64,000 nt of DNA from 38-11 sp964539975 (lineage in GTDB: Bacteria; Bacillota; Clostridia; Tissierellales; Dethiosulfatibacteraceae), in the NCBI GenBank assembly GCA_964539975.1, contig CAZIKK010000005.1, positions 57,439-121,438 of the forward strand, read 5' to 3'. The notes under the pieces are model-generated. The model was not told the origin of the DNA and did not search any database. It worked only from the letters and a program-made list of their open reading frames with translations. Position numbers and translations under genes: made by a program. Shown here one piece after another: positions 43,130-52,148 of this stretch (position 1 is the stretch's first letter; each line of letters begins with the position of its first letter).

Positions 43130-44764
43130 TCAGTTCGATAAATATTTAGCTGCTGCTTCATCCAAAATCACCGTAACCTCTCTATGCAACTGAAGAATAG
43201 ATGCCGGACATTGAGGCGTAATATCCCTTTGAATGGCATTCTTCACCGCATCAGCTTTTCCTTCGCCCTTGGCCATCAGCAAAATTTTCTTTGCATTCAA
43301 AATGCTTTTCATCCCCATTGTGATGGCTTCTCGCGGAACCGCTTCTTCTTTGTCAAAGAATCGGCTGTTAGCCTGGATGGTCATTTCGTCTAATGCAACC
43401 AAATGCGTTTTGGATTTAAATTTAACGTCCGGTTCATTAAATCCGATGTGTCCATTGCCACCAATTCCCAAAATTTGAAGGTCGATGCCTCCGGCATCCC
43501 AAATAGCTGATTCATAACGCTCGCATTCTTGTTGTATGTCTGTTGCAAGACCATTGACCAAATTAATCCTATCTTCAGACACATTAATTTGGTTAAACAA
43601 ATTTTCATACATGTAATAATGATAGCTCTGAGAGTTTTTCGGAGCAATGGGGTAATATTCGTCCAAATTGAAGGTGGTCACCGAAGAAAAATCCAATTCT
43701 CCTTTTTGATACAAATCGACAAGTCGTTTGTAAAGCCCCTTTGGAGTGCTCCCTGTGGCCAATCCCAAAACGCTATCTGACTTTGAAGTCAATTGGTCTT
43801 TAATGACGGTTATTGCCGCTTCATCCATTTGTTCTTCATTCTTCACCACAATAATTTTCATGTTGTCCTCCCTGTTCAAGCAGACTGCGACAAATCGCTT
43901 TATCTGTCCATATACTTTTAGATGTTCTTTTATATCAATCCCATCAATGGTATCCGCTACTTTTTTCTGAATCCCATCAACGGCTCCATTGGCACACATG
44001 CAGTCAATCAAACTTCTTTCCATTGACTCTTCATACATCAAATCTTTCCCATGTAGGATAGACAAACCAGCACATACCGCATGGGCTCCCCAATTGGACA
44101 CACTTGCCACAAGAAGGTGATCTGTTTCCGTTTGTGCTCCGATGGTTTCTCCATGCACAACCGATCTTGCCACCAGATCCCAGATTCTGCCCATTCCAAT
44201 TTCGTTGCCGCCATCGCCAATGCCACCCGTTGTGATATTTCTCTCCTTCGCCAATTGAAACAAGTAGTCTAAATCAGGAGTCTCTTGGGTCAAGTCTTCT
44301 TTTGTCATAGAGTAATACCGTCCGTCCTTTCCTTTTCCGGGCCTTTCTATGGCTATCACACAGTGAGGGTTAAACTGGCTTAACACCCTTTCACTAACTA
44401 TTTTTGCATCCTCAACGGTTACTGTCACAATCTCCGTTTTTAATTGAAGTCTTTCCAGGCATGACTCCAAATAAGCAGCGCTGTATCTATCCGTCACAAT
44501 TTTGGTTTCTTTCCCTAGTTTTGCTAACCCTTGACACAAAGACAAGGTCCCAATAGGGCCATCTGTCTCACCGGTATCCGGTCCTTTCACAAAAAAACCG
44601 GTGACCAACAACACACGTTGGCTTGAAGACAAGGTAGCAACCATGTCTTTCAAAACGTCCTTCAAAAAAATCTCATTCCCGTATGATCGGTTGGAATGCC
44701 CTGTAATCATAATCTCCAATTGCCTGAAACAAGTAGTCTTATCCTGCCATTCTCGTATTCTCAA
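43130..44764 (-). CDS. DUF4392 (D-glutamate cyclase-like) - NagB in-frame fusion
   Basis: One uninterrupted 544-codon frame with two enzyme domains. Residues 1-301 match DUF4392/D-glutamate cyclase (GPDTGETDGPIGT, IERPGKGKDGRYYSM, GGIGDGGNEIGMG), which forms 5-oxo-D-proline from D-glutamate in characterised relatives. Residues 302-544 are a complete glucosamine-6-phosphate deaminase (GLATGSTPKGLY, FNLDEYY, GIGGNGHIGFNEP). The join ...REDN-MKII contains AGGGAGG seven bases before an ATG at 43861, so NagB could also be made alone from 43130-43861. The start is TTG 44764 after GAGGA. It lies 39 bases after dnaB in the same direction. Confidence 0.85.
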   Translation of the reverse strand: MRIREWQDKTTCFRQLEIMITGHSNRSYGNEIFLKDVLKDMVATLSSSQRVLLVTGFFVKGPDTGETDGPIGTLSLCQGLAKLGKETKIVTDRYSAAYLESCLERLQLKTEIVTVTVEDAKIVSERVLSQFNPHCVIAIERPGKGKDGRYYSMTKEDLTQETPDLDYLFQLAKERNITTGGIGDGGNEIGMGRIWDLVARSVVHGETIGAQTETDHLLVASVSNWGAHAVCAGLSILHGKDLMYEESMERSLIDCMCANGAVDGIQKKVADTIDGIDIKEHLKVYGQIKRFVAVCLNREDNMKIIVVKNEEQMDEAAITVIKDQLTSKSDSVLGLATGSTPKGLYKRLVDLYQKGELDFSSVTTFNLDEYYPIAPKNSQSYHYYMYENLFNQINVSEDRINLVNGLATDIQQECERYESAIWDAGGIDLQILGIGGNGHIGFNEPDVKFKSKTHLVALDEMTIQANSRFFDKEEAVPREAITMGMKSILNAKKILLMAKGEGKADAVKNAIQRDITPQCPASILQLHREVTVILDEAAAKYLSN

Positions 44765-44803
44765 ACCAAATCCTCGTTGTTTAACATAAGCATTTTTACC
44801 ACA

Positions 44804-46153
44804 CTAGTTTCTCGGTAAGTCAGTAAATTTTGTGAATCGATCCACCCATGACAACTCAACCGTGCCAACGGGTCCATTTCTGTGCTTTGCAATAATCACT
44901 TCCGCAATGCCTCGCTTTGTGTAGTTGTCCTCTTCCAACCCTTCTTTGTCTTGATAATATTCGTCTCGGTAAAGGAACATGACAATATCTGCATCCTGTT
45001 CAATCGCTCCAGATTCTCTCAAATCTGATAGAATAGGTCGGTGGTTTTGTCTTTGTTCTGGTGCTCTGGATAACTGGGAAAGTGAAACCACCGGACATTC
45101 AAGTTCTCTAGCCAGTCCCTTTAATCCTCTTGATATATTTGAAATCTCCTGTTGTCGGCTTTCGCCACCGCTTCCTTCCATTAATTGAAGATAATCTACA
45201 AACACAAGATCCAATCCTTTTTGAGCCTTCAGGCGCCTGCATTTTGATGCAATTTCAAACAGTGTAATCCCTGGCGTGTCGTCTATGTATATTTCGGCAT
45301 CAGAAATAATGCCACTGGCATAAGTGATTTTATCCCAATCCTCGTCTTCCAGTTTGCCCGTTCTCAATTTATTACTCTCCACTAGAGACTCCATGCTTAA
45401 GATTCTCTGAACCAACTGCTCTTTTGACATTTCAAGAGAATAAATGGCTACTTTGGCTTTTGCCTTGGTGGCTGAATTTAAAGCAATATTCAACGCTAAA
45501 GCCGTCTTTCCCATGGAGGGTCTGGCTGCAATCAATATAAAATCCGATTTTTGAAGCCCTGCAGTCATGAGGTCTATTTCTTTAAATCCTGTGGTTAGAC
45601 CTGTCATTTCCCCTTCGTGGCCTGCTCTTTCCTCAAGAAGGTTGAACACATCTAGAACAATTTCCCTCATGTGGGCAAAATCTCGGTGTTGGCGCTCTTG
45701 AGAGATAGCAAAAATCCTAGACTCAGCTAATTCAATCAAGGCTTTAGACTCGCTAGTGCTATCCAGTCCTCTCGCTTTGATTTCTTCTGCCGCCTCAATT
45801 AACTCTCTGATTATGGCCTTCTCTTCGATGATTCGACAATAAGCCTCAGTATTTCTAGTGGTGGCGATATTGTCGGACAATCCCGCCAAGTATTCGATGC
45901 CTCCCACTTGATCCAATGTCTTTCTTATTCTTAATTCTTCTGTTACCGTCAGTAAATCAACGGGATGATTCTTTAGGGTCAAGCTCCTTGCAGCTGCAAA
46001 TATTTCTCGATTTGCTTCAAAATAAAAATAGCGATCCCTCAATCTGTTAATGGTTGTTTCAAGGGCATTTCGATCCAACATCACCGCTCCAAGAACGGAC
46101 TGTTCTGCCTCAAGACTATGAGGGGGCATTCTACCTATGACTTGCTCGGACAT
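44804..46153 (-). CDS. dnaB: Replicative DNA helicase DnaB
   Basis: Hexameric 5'-3' helicase of the replication fork (DnaC in Bacillus naming), 449 residues. The N-terminal domain starts PPHSLEAEQSVLGAVMLD; the RecA-like domain has Walker A ARPSMGKTALALN (about residue 205), Walker B LVFVDYLQLM and the arginine-finger region SLQLSRAPEQR-like. Length is standard and no intein is seen. The ATG follows AGAGGTG. It is the fourth gene of the yybS-gdpP-rplI-dnaB operon. Confidence 0.98.
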   Translation of the reverse strand: MSEQVIGRMPPHSLEAEQSVLGAVMLDRNALETTINRLRDRYFYFEANREIFAAARSLTLKNHPVDLLTVTEELRIRKTLDQVGGIEYLAGLSDNIATTRNTEAYCRIIEEKAIIRELIEAAEEIKARGLDSTSESKALIELAESRIFAISQERQHRDFAHMREIVLDVFNLLEERAGHEGEMTGLTTGFKEIDLMTAGLQKSDFILIAARPSMGKTALALNIALNSATKAKAKVAIYSLEMSKEQLVQRILSMESLVESNKLRTGKLEDEDWDKITYASGIISDAEIYIDDTPGITLFEIASKCRRLKAQKGLDLVFVDYLQLMEGSGGESRQQEISNISRGLKGLARELECPVVSLSQLSRAPEQRQNHRPILSDLRESGAIEQDADIVMFLYRDEYYQDKEGLEEDNYTKRGIAEVIIAKHRNGPVGTVELSWVDRFTKFTDLPRN

Positions 46154-46162
46154 GCTTCACCT

Positions 46163-46609
46163 CTAAACGCCAATAACCTTGACTTTTGCTGTTGCCACCA
46201 CATCGGCGTACAGTTTGATGGGGACTTCATGAGTTCCAACGGTTTTGATTGGCTCTTTTAATTCAATTTTTTTCTTATCTACTTCCAAATCATGTTGTGC
46301 CTTGTATTCTTGGGCAATCTCTTTGCTGGTCACAGAACCGAACAATTTCCCGTTTTCACCAGCTTTGATACTAATTTCAATGGATTTGCCATTGATAACC
46401 TCAGCTAAAGCCTTGGCTTCTGCGATAAGATTAGACTCCTTGTTTCTTTGCTTTTCTTTTTCTTTCTCCAAGTGTTTCAAGTTTTCTGGTGTAGCTTCTA
46501 TCGCTATGCCTTTTGGAATCAAGAAGTTTCTTGCGTAACCATCTTTCGCATTAATGATGTCCCCTTTTTGTCCCATTTTCTTGTCGTCTTTCAATAAGAT
46601 CACTTTCAT
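46163..46609 (-). CDS. rplI: Ribosomal protein bL9
   Basis: Large-subunit ribosomal protein, 148 residues: an N-terminal 23S-binding domain with the signature GYARNFLIPKGIAIEAT (about residues 27-43), a long central helix rich in Lys/Glu, and a C-terminal domain. Its ATG overlaps the gdpP stop by four bases, and dnaB follows after nine bases, so translation is coupled. The gene order gdpP-rplI-dnaB is conserved in Firmicutes. Confidence 0.98.
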   Translation of the reverse strand: MKVILLKDDKKMGQKGDIINAKDGYARNFLIPKGIAIEATPENLKHLEKEKEKQRNKESNLIAEAKALAEVINGKSIEISIKAGENGKLFGSVTSKEIAQEYKAQHDLEVDKKKIELKEPIKTVGTHEVPIKLYADVVATAKVKVIGV

Positions 46610-48606
46610 TTTAATTTACTCTCCTTTTTATATTTATCTATCTGTTCCATTAACATGTTTTTCGCTTCATCCATATCTAGGGTCTGCAATTGGCCACCTG
46701 CAACTTCCAAATGTCCGCCTCCTCCAAGCTTCTCCAATATCAACTGGACATTGATTTTGCCCAAGGAACGTCCACTTACATGAATGTGGTTTTCTCTTCT
46801 TGCCAATACAAAGCTGGCTTGAACGCCTTTCACAGACAATAGGTCCGCGGCGCTTTGTGAAGCAATGATCAACCCTGTGGTGTATATCTCGTCGATAACC
46901 GATATGGCTATGGACTCTTCATAGATTTCTGCTCGTTCTATGACTTCTGACTTTCTCTTCCAAGTCTCTAAATCATCGCTCAGCAATCTCTTGGCATCTA
47001 TTGTATCTGCTCCTGCACGCCTCAGGAATGAAGCGGCTTCAAACGTTCTTACTCCTGTTTTAAAAGTAAAGCCATTGGTGTCCATCATAATACCGGCCAA
47101 CATGACATCCGCCTCGAATTTGGTTATAGAGATTTGATCATTCATATATTGGAACAACTCGGCAATCAATTCACAAGTAGAGGACGCATAAGATTCTAGG
47201 TAGTCTAATACCAAATCTTCGATGTATTCTGAGCCTCTTCTGTGATGATCAATTAAAATCACTCTTTCAAAGGCGTGCAGAATGTGTTGGGCTTCCGTGT
47301 AACTAGGTTTATGAGTGTCCACCACCACGCCTAATGTATTGTTGTCAATTAGCTTGAGGGCCTCTTCATCGGTGATAAGAATGTTATCATAGCTAGGTTC
47401 TTCTTTTTTCATCCTTTCGAAAACATTTTTCAACTCTGGATTTCTGTCATTTAAGACAATAAAAGAGTCTTTGTTCATCGCTTTTGCAATGGCGTGAATT
47501 CCGAGAGCCGCACCAAAAGAATCCATATCCCCTGATTTATGGCCAGAAATGATTACATTGGATGACTGGGCCATGATCTGTCGGATAGCATTGGCCATGA
47601 TTCTAGCTTTTACCTTTGTGCTTTTTTCCACGGCTTTGCTTCTGCCTCCGTAATAGGTCACCTTGGTAGGCGTCTTAACGACTGCTTGATCGCCCCCTCT
47701 TCCCAAAGCAATGCTCAAAGCTCCTAGCGAATTGTCGTATTGCTGTGTCAGAGTTTTCGCTCCCACACCCAATCCGATGGACAAGGTAAAGTATTCCTCT
47801 TTTTCCGTTTTGATCTCTTTAACATCTTCCAGTATGTCAAACTTTTTCGTCACTAGATTTTCGTAGAATCGATTTTCAAATACCATGATGAATCGATCTT
47901 CCAAATGTTTGACGATGATTCCATTCATTCTTTGTGCCATCACCGTCAGCTCTCTTTCAATCCTAGCCATTAAAGATGTACGCTCCACACGATCCATTTT
48001 TTTTGAGATTTCATCGAAATTATCTACTTCAATAACCGCTACCAGCGTTTTTTCAGCAGTATACACATCTCTTAATGTAACAAAACGGGTGTTGTCCAAA
48101 AAGTAAAGCAGATACACAGGATTTCCTGGCTCATTTCCTTCAATCACACTGAACAATACATTGAAATTCTTGCTGCCATATTGTAGGTCAATAGACGTGT
48201 TCTCTCCATTTTCTGCTAATTCCTTGAAAGGAAAGCTTGGGAAATAGGATTTGATGTTGTCTTTATGTCCTTTTTCTTTTTTTACTACTTCTTTGAATTT
48301 GGAATTATACCAATGCAAATCCCCCTCTTGACTAATAATAGTCAACGGTATGGGAAAATTCAACAAAGCTTGTCTAGACATGTCGTCCACGCTGTTGGTA
48401 AATTCAATCAAATATTGATTCAATTCCTTTTTTCTGTCTTCAAACTTCTTAGAATTAAAACGAATGGCTACCAAAAGACCCAATCCCACCACAATAGAAA
48501 CAAGAAAATGCCCTAACACAACCAACACGATAAACAATGCCAGTGAAATGTAAAAGAATATGCTTCCTTCTTCTGTTAAAAAACTTGGTCCTTTTAAGCT
48601 CTTCAT
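46606..48606 (-). CDS. gdpP: Cyclic-di-AMP phosphodiesterase GdpP
   Basis: Membrane-bound phosphodiesterase that hydrolyses c-di-AMP to pApA and so affects potassium, osmotic and wall homeostasis. The 666-residue protein has two N-terminal helices (about 15-50), a PAS-like domain, a degenerate GGDEF domain (about 180-310) and a DHH-DHHA1 module: GHKSGDMDSFGAALG near residue 355, DHHRRGSEY near 450 and GGGGHLEVAGGQL near 628. All key motifs are intact. It is the second gene of the operon, five bases after yybS. Confidence 0.96.
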   Translation of the reverse strand: MKSLKGPSFLTEEGSIFFYISLALFIVLVVLGHFLVSIVVGLGLLVAIRFNSKKFEDRKKELNQYLIEFTNSVDDMSRQALLNFPIPLTIISQEGDLHWYNSKFKEVVKKEKGHKDNIKSYFPSFPFKELAENGENTSIDLQYGSKNFNVLFSVIEGNEPGNPVYLLYFLDNTRFVTLRDVYTAEKTLVAVIEVDNFDEISKKMDRVERTSLMARIERELTVMAQRMNGIIVKHLEDRFIMVFENRFYENLVTKKFDILEDVKEIKTEKEEYFTLSIGLGVGAKTLTQQYDNSLGALSIALGRGGDQAVVKTPTKVTYYGGRSKAVEKSTKVKARIMANAIRQIMAQSSNVIISGHKSGDMDSFGAALGIHAIAKAMNKDSFIVLNDRNPELKNVFERMKKEEPSYDNILITDEEALKLIDNNTLGVVVDTHKPSYTEAQHILHAFERVILIDHHRRGSEYIEDLVLDYLESYASSTCELIAELFQYMNDQISITKFEADVMLAGIMMDTNGFTFKTGVRTFEAASFLRRAGADTIDAKRLLSDDLETWKRKSEVIERAEIYEESIAISVIDEIYTTGLIIASQSAADLLSVKGVQASFVLARRENHIHVSGRSLGKINVQLILEKLGGGGHLEVAGGQLQTLDMDEAKNMLMEQIDKYKKESKLK

Positions 48607-48610
48607 AGAT

Positions 48611-49564
48611 TTACCACCTGTTTTTATTTTTGATTTTTCTCAAGTCAAACAACAAGTCTCCAAACCCAAGAAACATGACCCCCATATTCAACATAGCGTT
48701 GAATATAACCACAAGGAACATCAAGACCCGAAGCAAACGATTTATTTTGTATTTAATCATCATAAACTTGACTACCGCCAACCCTTGTAGGAAAAACAAG
48801 ATCTGTATGATAAACACCACATTGGTCAATAAAGCTTGGCTATTGACAATACCTAAAGCACCAGCCAAATAACTGCCTATAACAAATACCAATATGCCGA
48901 TGGAAATATTCGCCGGAAGTCTGAACTGACTGAAGTCCTGCAAAGGCAGAATGTTGACCCTCAAGCGTTTCCCCATCCGTTGAACCACCATATAATTGAT
49001 GGTGGACATGGCCACCGATGTGAAGATGATCATGGCTGGCAAAAGGACAATCACCATCTCGATCATACTGTCGTAAGTCTCACGAGTTGCTTCCAACTGA
49101 TCGCTCATGTCTCCAAAATTGGACAAAATGCTTTCTTGAATCCTCAAACTCTCAACAAAAGTTTCTCGAATATAGGTAACCAGATTAATGCTGAGAAACA
49201 CTTGCATCAGCATCAACAATAAAATAAAGGAGACCAAATACGTGGCGCCTCCCCATAATATCGCCATGGCTGGTTTTTTATCTTGACTGATAAAATAAGC
49301 CATCACACCGGCCATTGGACTGTACAACAAAACATAATACAATCCCATTTGAATACCCAGCACCATGAAGATAATCAATCCGGCAGAGGCCAAAGCCATT
49401 ATGGACGCTTTGAAATCATGTCTTTTTGCCAACAAAAGAACGGGCAACGGATACAAAAAATCTATAAATGGAAAAAGGTAAGTGCCTACCATGGCAAAAA
49501 CGATCAATATACCTGAAATCAATGCTGCTTCTGTCAATCGATTTGTTTTGATATTTTTATTCAA
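48611..49564 (-). CDS. yybS: YybS family DUF2232 membrane protein
   Basis: A 317-residue integral membrane protein of the DUF2232 family with about eight helices, resembling the substrate-binding (S) subunits of ECF-type transporters in topology; function unknown. Conserved points are LTEAALISGILIVFAMVGTYLFPFIDFLYPLPVLLLAKRHDFK at the N-terminus. The start is TTG 49564, set by AGGAG seven bases before it; a GTG at 49591 lies upstream of that site. It heads the gdpP-rplI-dnaB operon, as in Bacillus. Confidence 0.9.
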   Translation of the reverse strand: MNKNIKTNRLTEAALISGILIVFAMVGTYLFPFIDFLYPLPVLLLAKRHDFKASIMALASAGLIIFMVLGIQMGLYYVLLYSPMAGVMAYFISQDKKPAMAILWGGATYLVSFILLLMLMQVFLSINLVTYIRETFVESLRIQESILSNFGDMSDQLEATRETYDSMIEMVIVLLPAMIIFTSVAMSTINYMVVQRMGKRLRVNILPLQDFSQFRLPANISIGILVFVIGSYLAGALGIVNSQALLTNVVFIIQILFFLQGLAVVKFMMIKYKINRLLRVLMFLVVIFNAMLNMGVMFLGFGDLLFDLRKIKNKNRW

Positions 49565-49593
49565 GTGATTACTCCTAATTTTTGAATACACTC

Positions 49594-49622
49594 ATTCTAC
49601 CTTATTTTTTGTCTTTTTTCAA
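49594..49622 (-). promoter_or_regulatory. Promoter of the yybS-gdpP-rplI-dnaB operon
   Basis: On minus, TTGAAA (49617-49622), 17-base spacer, TAGAAT (49594-49599), about 30 bases before the TTG start. Confidence 0.72.
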
Positions 49623-49646
49623 ATGAAATAGCCTTCACATGAAACT

Positions 49647-49675
49647 TTGCTTTATTGATTCATGTCTACTATAAT
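49647..49675 (+). promoter_or_regulatory. Promoter of the S41 peptidase gene
   Basis: TTGCTT (49647-49652), 17-base spacer, TATAAT (49670-49675), 29 bases before the ATG; back to back with the yybS promoter. Confidence 0.7.
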
Positions 49676-49704
49676 GAGATGTATAAAAAAGAAAGGTGGT
49701 TAGT

Positions 49705-51105
49705 ATGAAAAAAAGATTGTTATCCTTACTGATTGTAACCCTGTTGCTACTCGCCCCCCTATCTGTCTCCGTCCAGGCAGCTGAATCCTCCCAGACAATG
49801 ACGGAGGAAGCCTTTGATGCGGAACATGAATTCATGGGGCTTGTGGCAAAGTTTATTATGGACAATTACCTGTACGACTTGACTTATGAAGAAGTCATCG
49901 AATCCCTATATCGAGGCATGTTTCATCCTTTAGATGACTACAGCGTGTACTACACACCTGAGGAATACGCTGATTTTTCAACTGAAATGTCTGGCGAATT
50001 CAGTGGTATAGGCATTCAAATTGTAAAAGAAGGCCAACATGTTGTCGTGGTCACACCTCTTCGAGATTCTCCTGCAGAAAAAGCAGGAATCTTGCCAAGA
50101 GACATCATTCGTTATGTAGATGGTGTGGATGTCACCAACCGCACCACCGAAGAAGTGGCCAACCTCATCCGAGGCCCCATTGGCACCACTGTGGTTTTAG
50201 GTGTGGAAAGAAACAATGCGGTCACTTACTATTCATTGACCCGTGACTTGGTTGTCATCAGTTCTGTCTCCTCAGAAATCTTGGAAGATGGCATTGGCTA
50301 CCTTCAAATTACACAATTCAATGAAAACACTGCCGAATTGCTCGCAGGAGAAATGATGACTTTTATTGATGAAGATGTCTATAAATTGGTTATCGACCTA
50401 AGAAACAATCCCGGAGGCAATCTAAGTGAAGTCATCACCATTTTAGATTTATTCGTCCCAGCTGGTCCACTAGCCTATCTCATTAGAAATGATGGCTCAG
50501 AAACAGTTTATCACAGCACCCTTTCCATCCAAAACTACGACATCGCCGTTCTTGTCAATGAGGGAAGCGCAAGTGCATCCGAAATCTTTGCTGGGGCTGT
50601 TCAAGACCGAGAAGCCGGTGTTGTCATTGGAACTCAAACCTACGGAAAAGGCGTCGTCCAGACTTTGTATCCTTTGCTCAACGGCAGTGCCATCAAACTC
50701 ACTACAGCAGAATATTTAACCGCCGGCAAAAAAAGCGTACAAGGCACAGGCATCACACCAGACATCATTGTAAGAAATCGACAAGCTCAACAATCCATCG
50801 ACATTCCAGAACTTGATGCCCTCAATAAATCGCGCAAGCCTGATTTAGGCACAGTAGGATTGGATGTTCTAGCCGCCGAAAGAATCCTTAAGGCTATGGA
50901 TTTTCCCATCCAAGAACCCGATGGTGTTTTTGATGAAATCCTCAAGCAACAAATCACTGACTTCCAAAGGCAATCCGGACTTCATCCTTATGGCGTATTG
51001 GATTTTACCACACAAGATGCGTTGATTCAAGCATTGGAACGTTATCAAAGCGATGACGATGATACAGACTATCAGTTGAATCGAGCCATTGACTATTTAA
51101 GATAA
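49705..51105 (+). CDS. S41 family carboxy-terminal processing peptidase
   Basis: Secreted or membrane-tethered CtpA-type serine protease, 466 residues. It has a signal peptide (about 1-28, ending VQA), a PDZ domain (about 90-170, SGIGIQIV onward), the S41 catalytic core with Ser in EGSASASEIFAG (about 289) and Lys in TYGKGVVQT (about 315), and a C-terminal peptidoglycan-binding domain (about 385-450). The ATG at 49705 follows AAAGGTGG. It probably trims envelope proteins at the cell wall. Monocistronic. Confidence 0.95.
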   Translation: MKKRLLSLLIVTLLLLAPLSVSVQAAESSQTMTEEAFDAEHEFMGLVAKFIMDNYLYDLTYEEVIESLYRGMFHPLDDYSVYYTPEEYADFSTEMSGEFSGIGIQIVKEGQHVVVVTPLRDSPAEKAGILPRDIIRYVDGVDVTNRTTEEVANLIRGPIGTTVVLGVERNNAVTYYSLTRDLVVISSVSSEILEDGIGYLQITQFNENTAELLAGEMMTFIDEDVYKLVIDLRNNPGGNLSEVITILDLFVPAGPLAYLIRNDGSETVYHSTLSIQNYDIAVLVNEGSASASEIFAGAVQDREAGVVIGTQTYGKGVVQTLYPLLNGSAIKLTTAEYLTAGKKSVQGTGITPDIIVRNRQAQQSIDIPELDALNKSRKPDLGTVGLDVLAAERILKAMDFPIQEPDGVFDEILKQQITDFQRQSGLHPYGVLDFTTQDALIQALERYQSDDDDTDYQLNRAIDYLR

Positions 51106-51125
51106 GTTGCTATCATCAACTAACA

Positions 51126-51171
51126 ACAAAACGCTGGCCTTTCCCTTTAGTAGGAGAGGCCAGCGTTTTGT
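51126..51171. terminator. Bidirectional terminator between S41 and arcC
   Basis: ACAAAACGCTGGCCT pairs with AGGCCAGCGTTTTGT over a 16-base loop, with A and T runs at the base. Confidence 0.88.
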
Positions 51172-51188
51172 TGTGTTTAAAGTCGTTT

Positions 51189-52121
51189 CTATCCACTTGT
51201 CACATGAGTTCCCGTTAAACCTTTCAATGCTTCTTCTGCTCTGTCCAGTGAGGCAATAATAGCCTTTCTACCTGGCTTAGAATCGGCAAATGCTATCGCT
51301 GCTTTGACTTTGGGCAACATGCTTCCTGGTGCAAAATGGCCTTGTTCGATATAAGCCTTTGCTTCCAATGTTGTCATATGATCTAAAGTTGTCTCTTCTT
51401 TTTTTCCAAAATTCAGAGCCACCTTTTCAACTGCAGTCAAAATGATGAAATAGTCCACTTCCAAAATCTCAGCAATTTTCCCGGAGGCAAAGTCCTTGTC
51501 AATGACAGCCGCCACGCCTTTAAGAGCATTGCCTTCTTTGACAACAGGAATTCCACCACCTCCAACAGTAATGACGACATAATCCTGATCCACCAGCGTT
51601 TTTACTACCTCTTTTTCAACAACATCCACAGGTATTGGTGAAGGTACCACTCGTCTCCAACCTCTTCCTGAATCTTCGATCATTTGATAGCCTTTCTCTG
51701 TCATCATTTTTTTTGCCACTTCCTCAGAGTAAAAACTGCCAATAGGTTTGGTTGGCTTGCTAAAAGCCTCATCCTCTCCATCAACTTCCACTTGGGTGAC
51801 TACCGTTGCCACTGGCTTGTCAATGTTACGATTCAATAATTCTTCTCTAATGGCATTTTGCAAATGATAACCTATATACCCTTGGCTCATGGCTCCACAT
51901 TCCGGGAAAGGCATTTCCGGTGTATGGGCAGAAGAATTAGCTGCCGTTTCCATAGCCAAATTAATCATACCCACTTGTGGCCCATTTCCGTGGGCGATAA
52001 TCACATCATTGCCTTCTTCTATCAAATCAACAATTGGTTTTGCTGTATGTTTCACCAGTCTTTGCTGTTCTTCGGGGGTATTCCCGAGGGCATTGCCCCC
52101 TAACGCCAGTACAACTTTCAT
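51189..52121 (-). CDS. arcC: Carbamate kinase
   Basis: Last enzyme of the arginine deiminase pathway: carbamoyl phosphate plus ADP gives ATP, CO2 and ammonia. The 310-residue protein shows ALGGNALG (residues 6-13), AHGNGPQVG (about 44-52), and the C-terminal GSMLPKVKAAIAFADS characteristic of ArcC. Length is standard. It is the third gene of arcA-arcB-arcC, 27 bases after arcB, and yields the pathway's ATP. Confidence 0.97.
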   Translation of the reverse strand: MKVVLALGGNALGNTPEEQQRLVKHTAKPIVDLIEEGNDVIIAHGNGPQVGMINLAMETAANSSAHTPEMPFPECGAMSQGYIGYHLQNAIREELLNRNIDKPVATVVTQVEVDGEDEAFSKPTKPIGSFYSEEVAKKMMTEKGYQMIEDSGRGWRRVVPSPIPVDVVEKEVVKTLVDQDYVVITVGGGGIPVVKEGNALKGVAAVIDKDFASGKIAEILEVDYFIILTAVEKVALNFGKKEETTLDHMTTLEAKAYIEQGHFAPGSMLPKVKAAIAFADSKPGRKAIIASLDRAEEALKGLTGTHVTSG

Positions 52122-52148
52122 AGAACCTCCTGAACTTATTGTTTTAGC

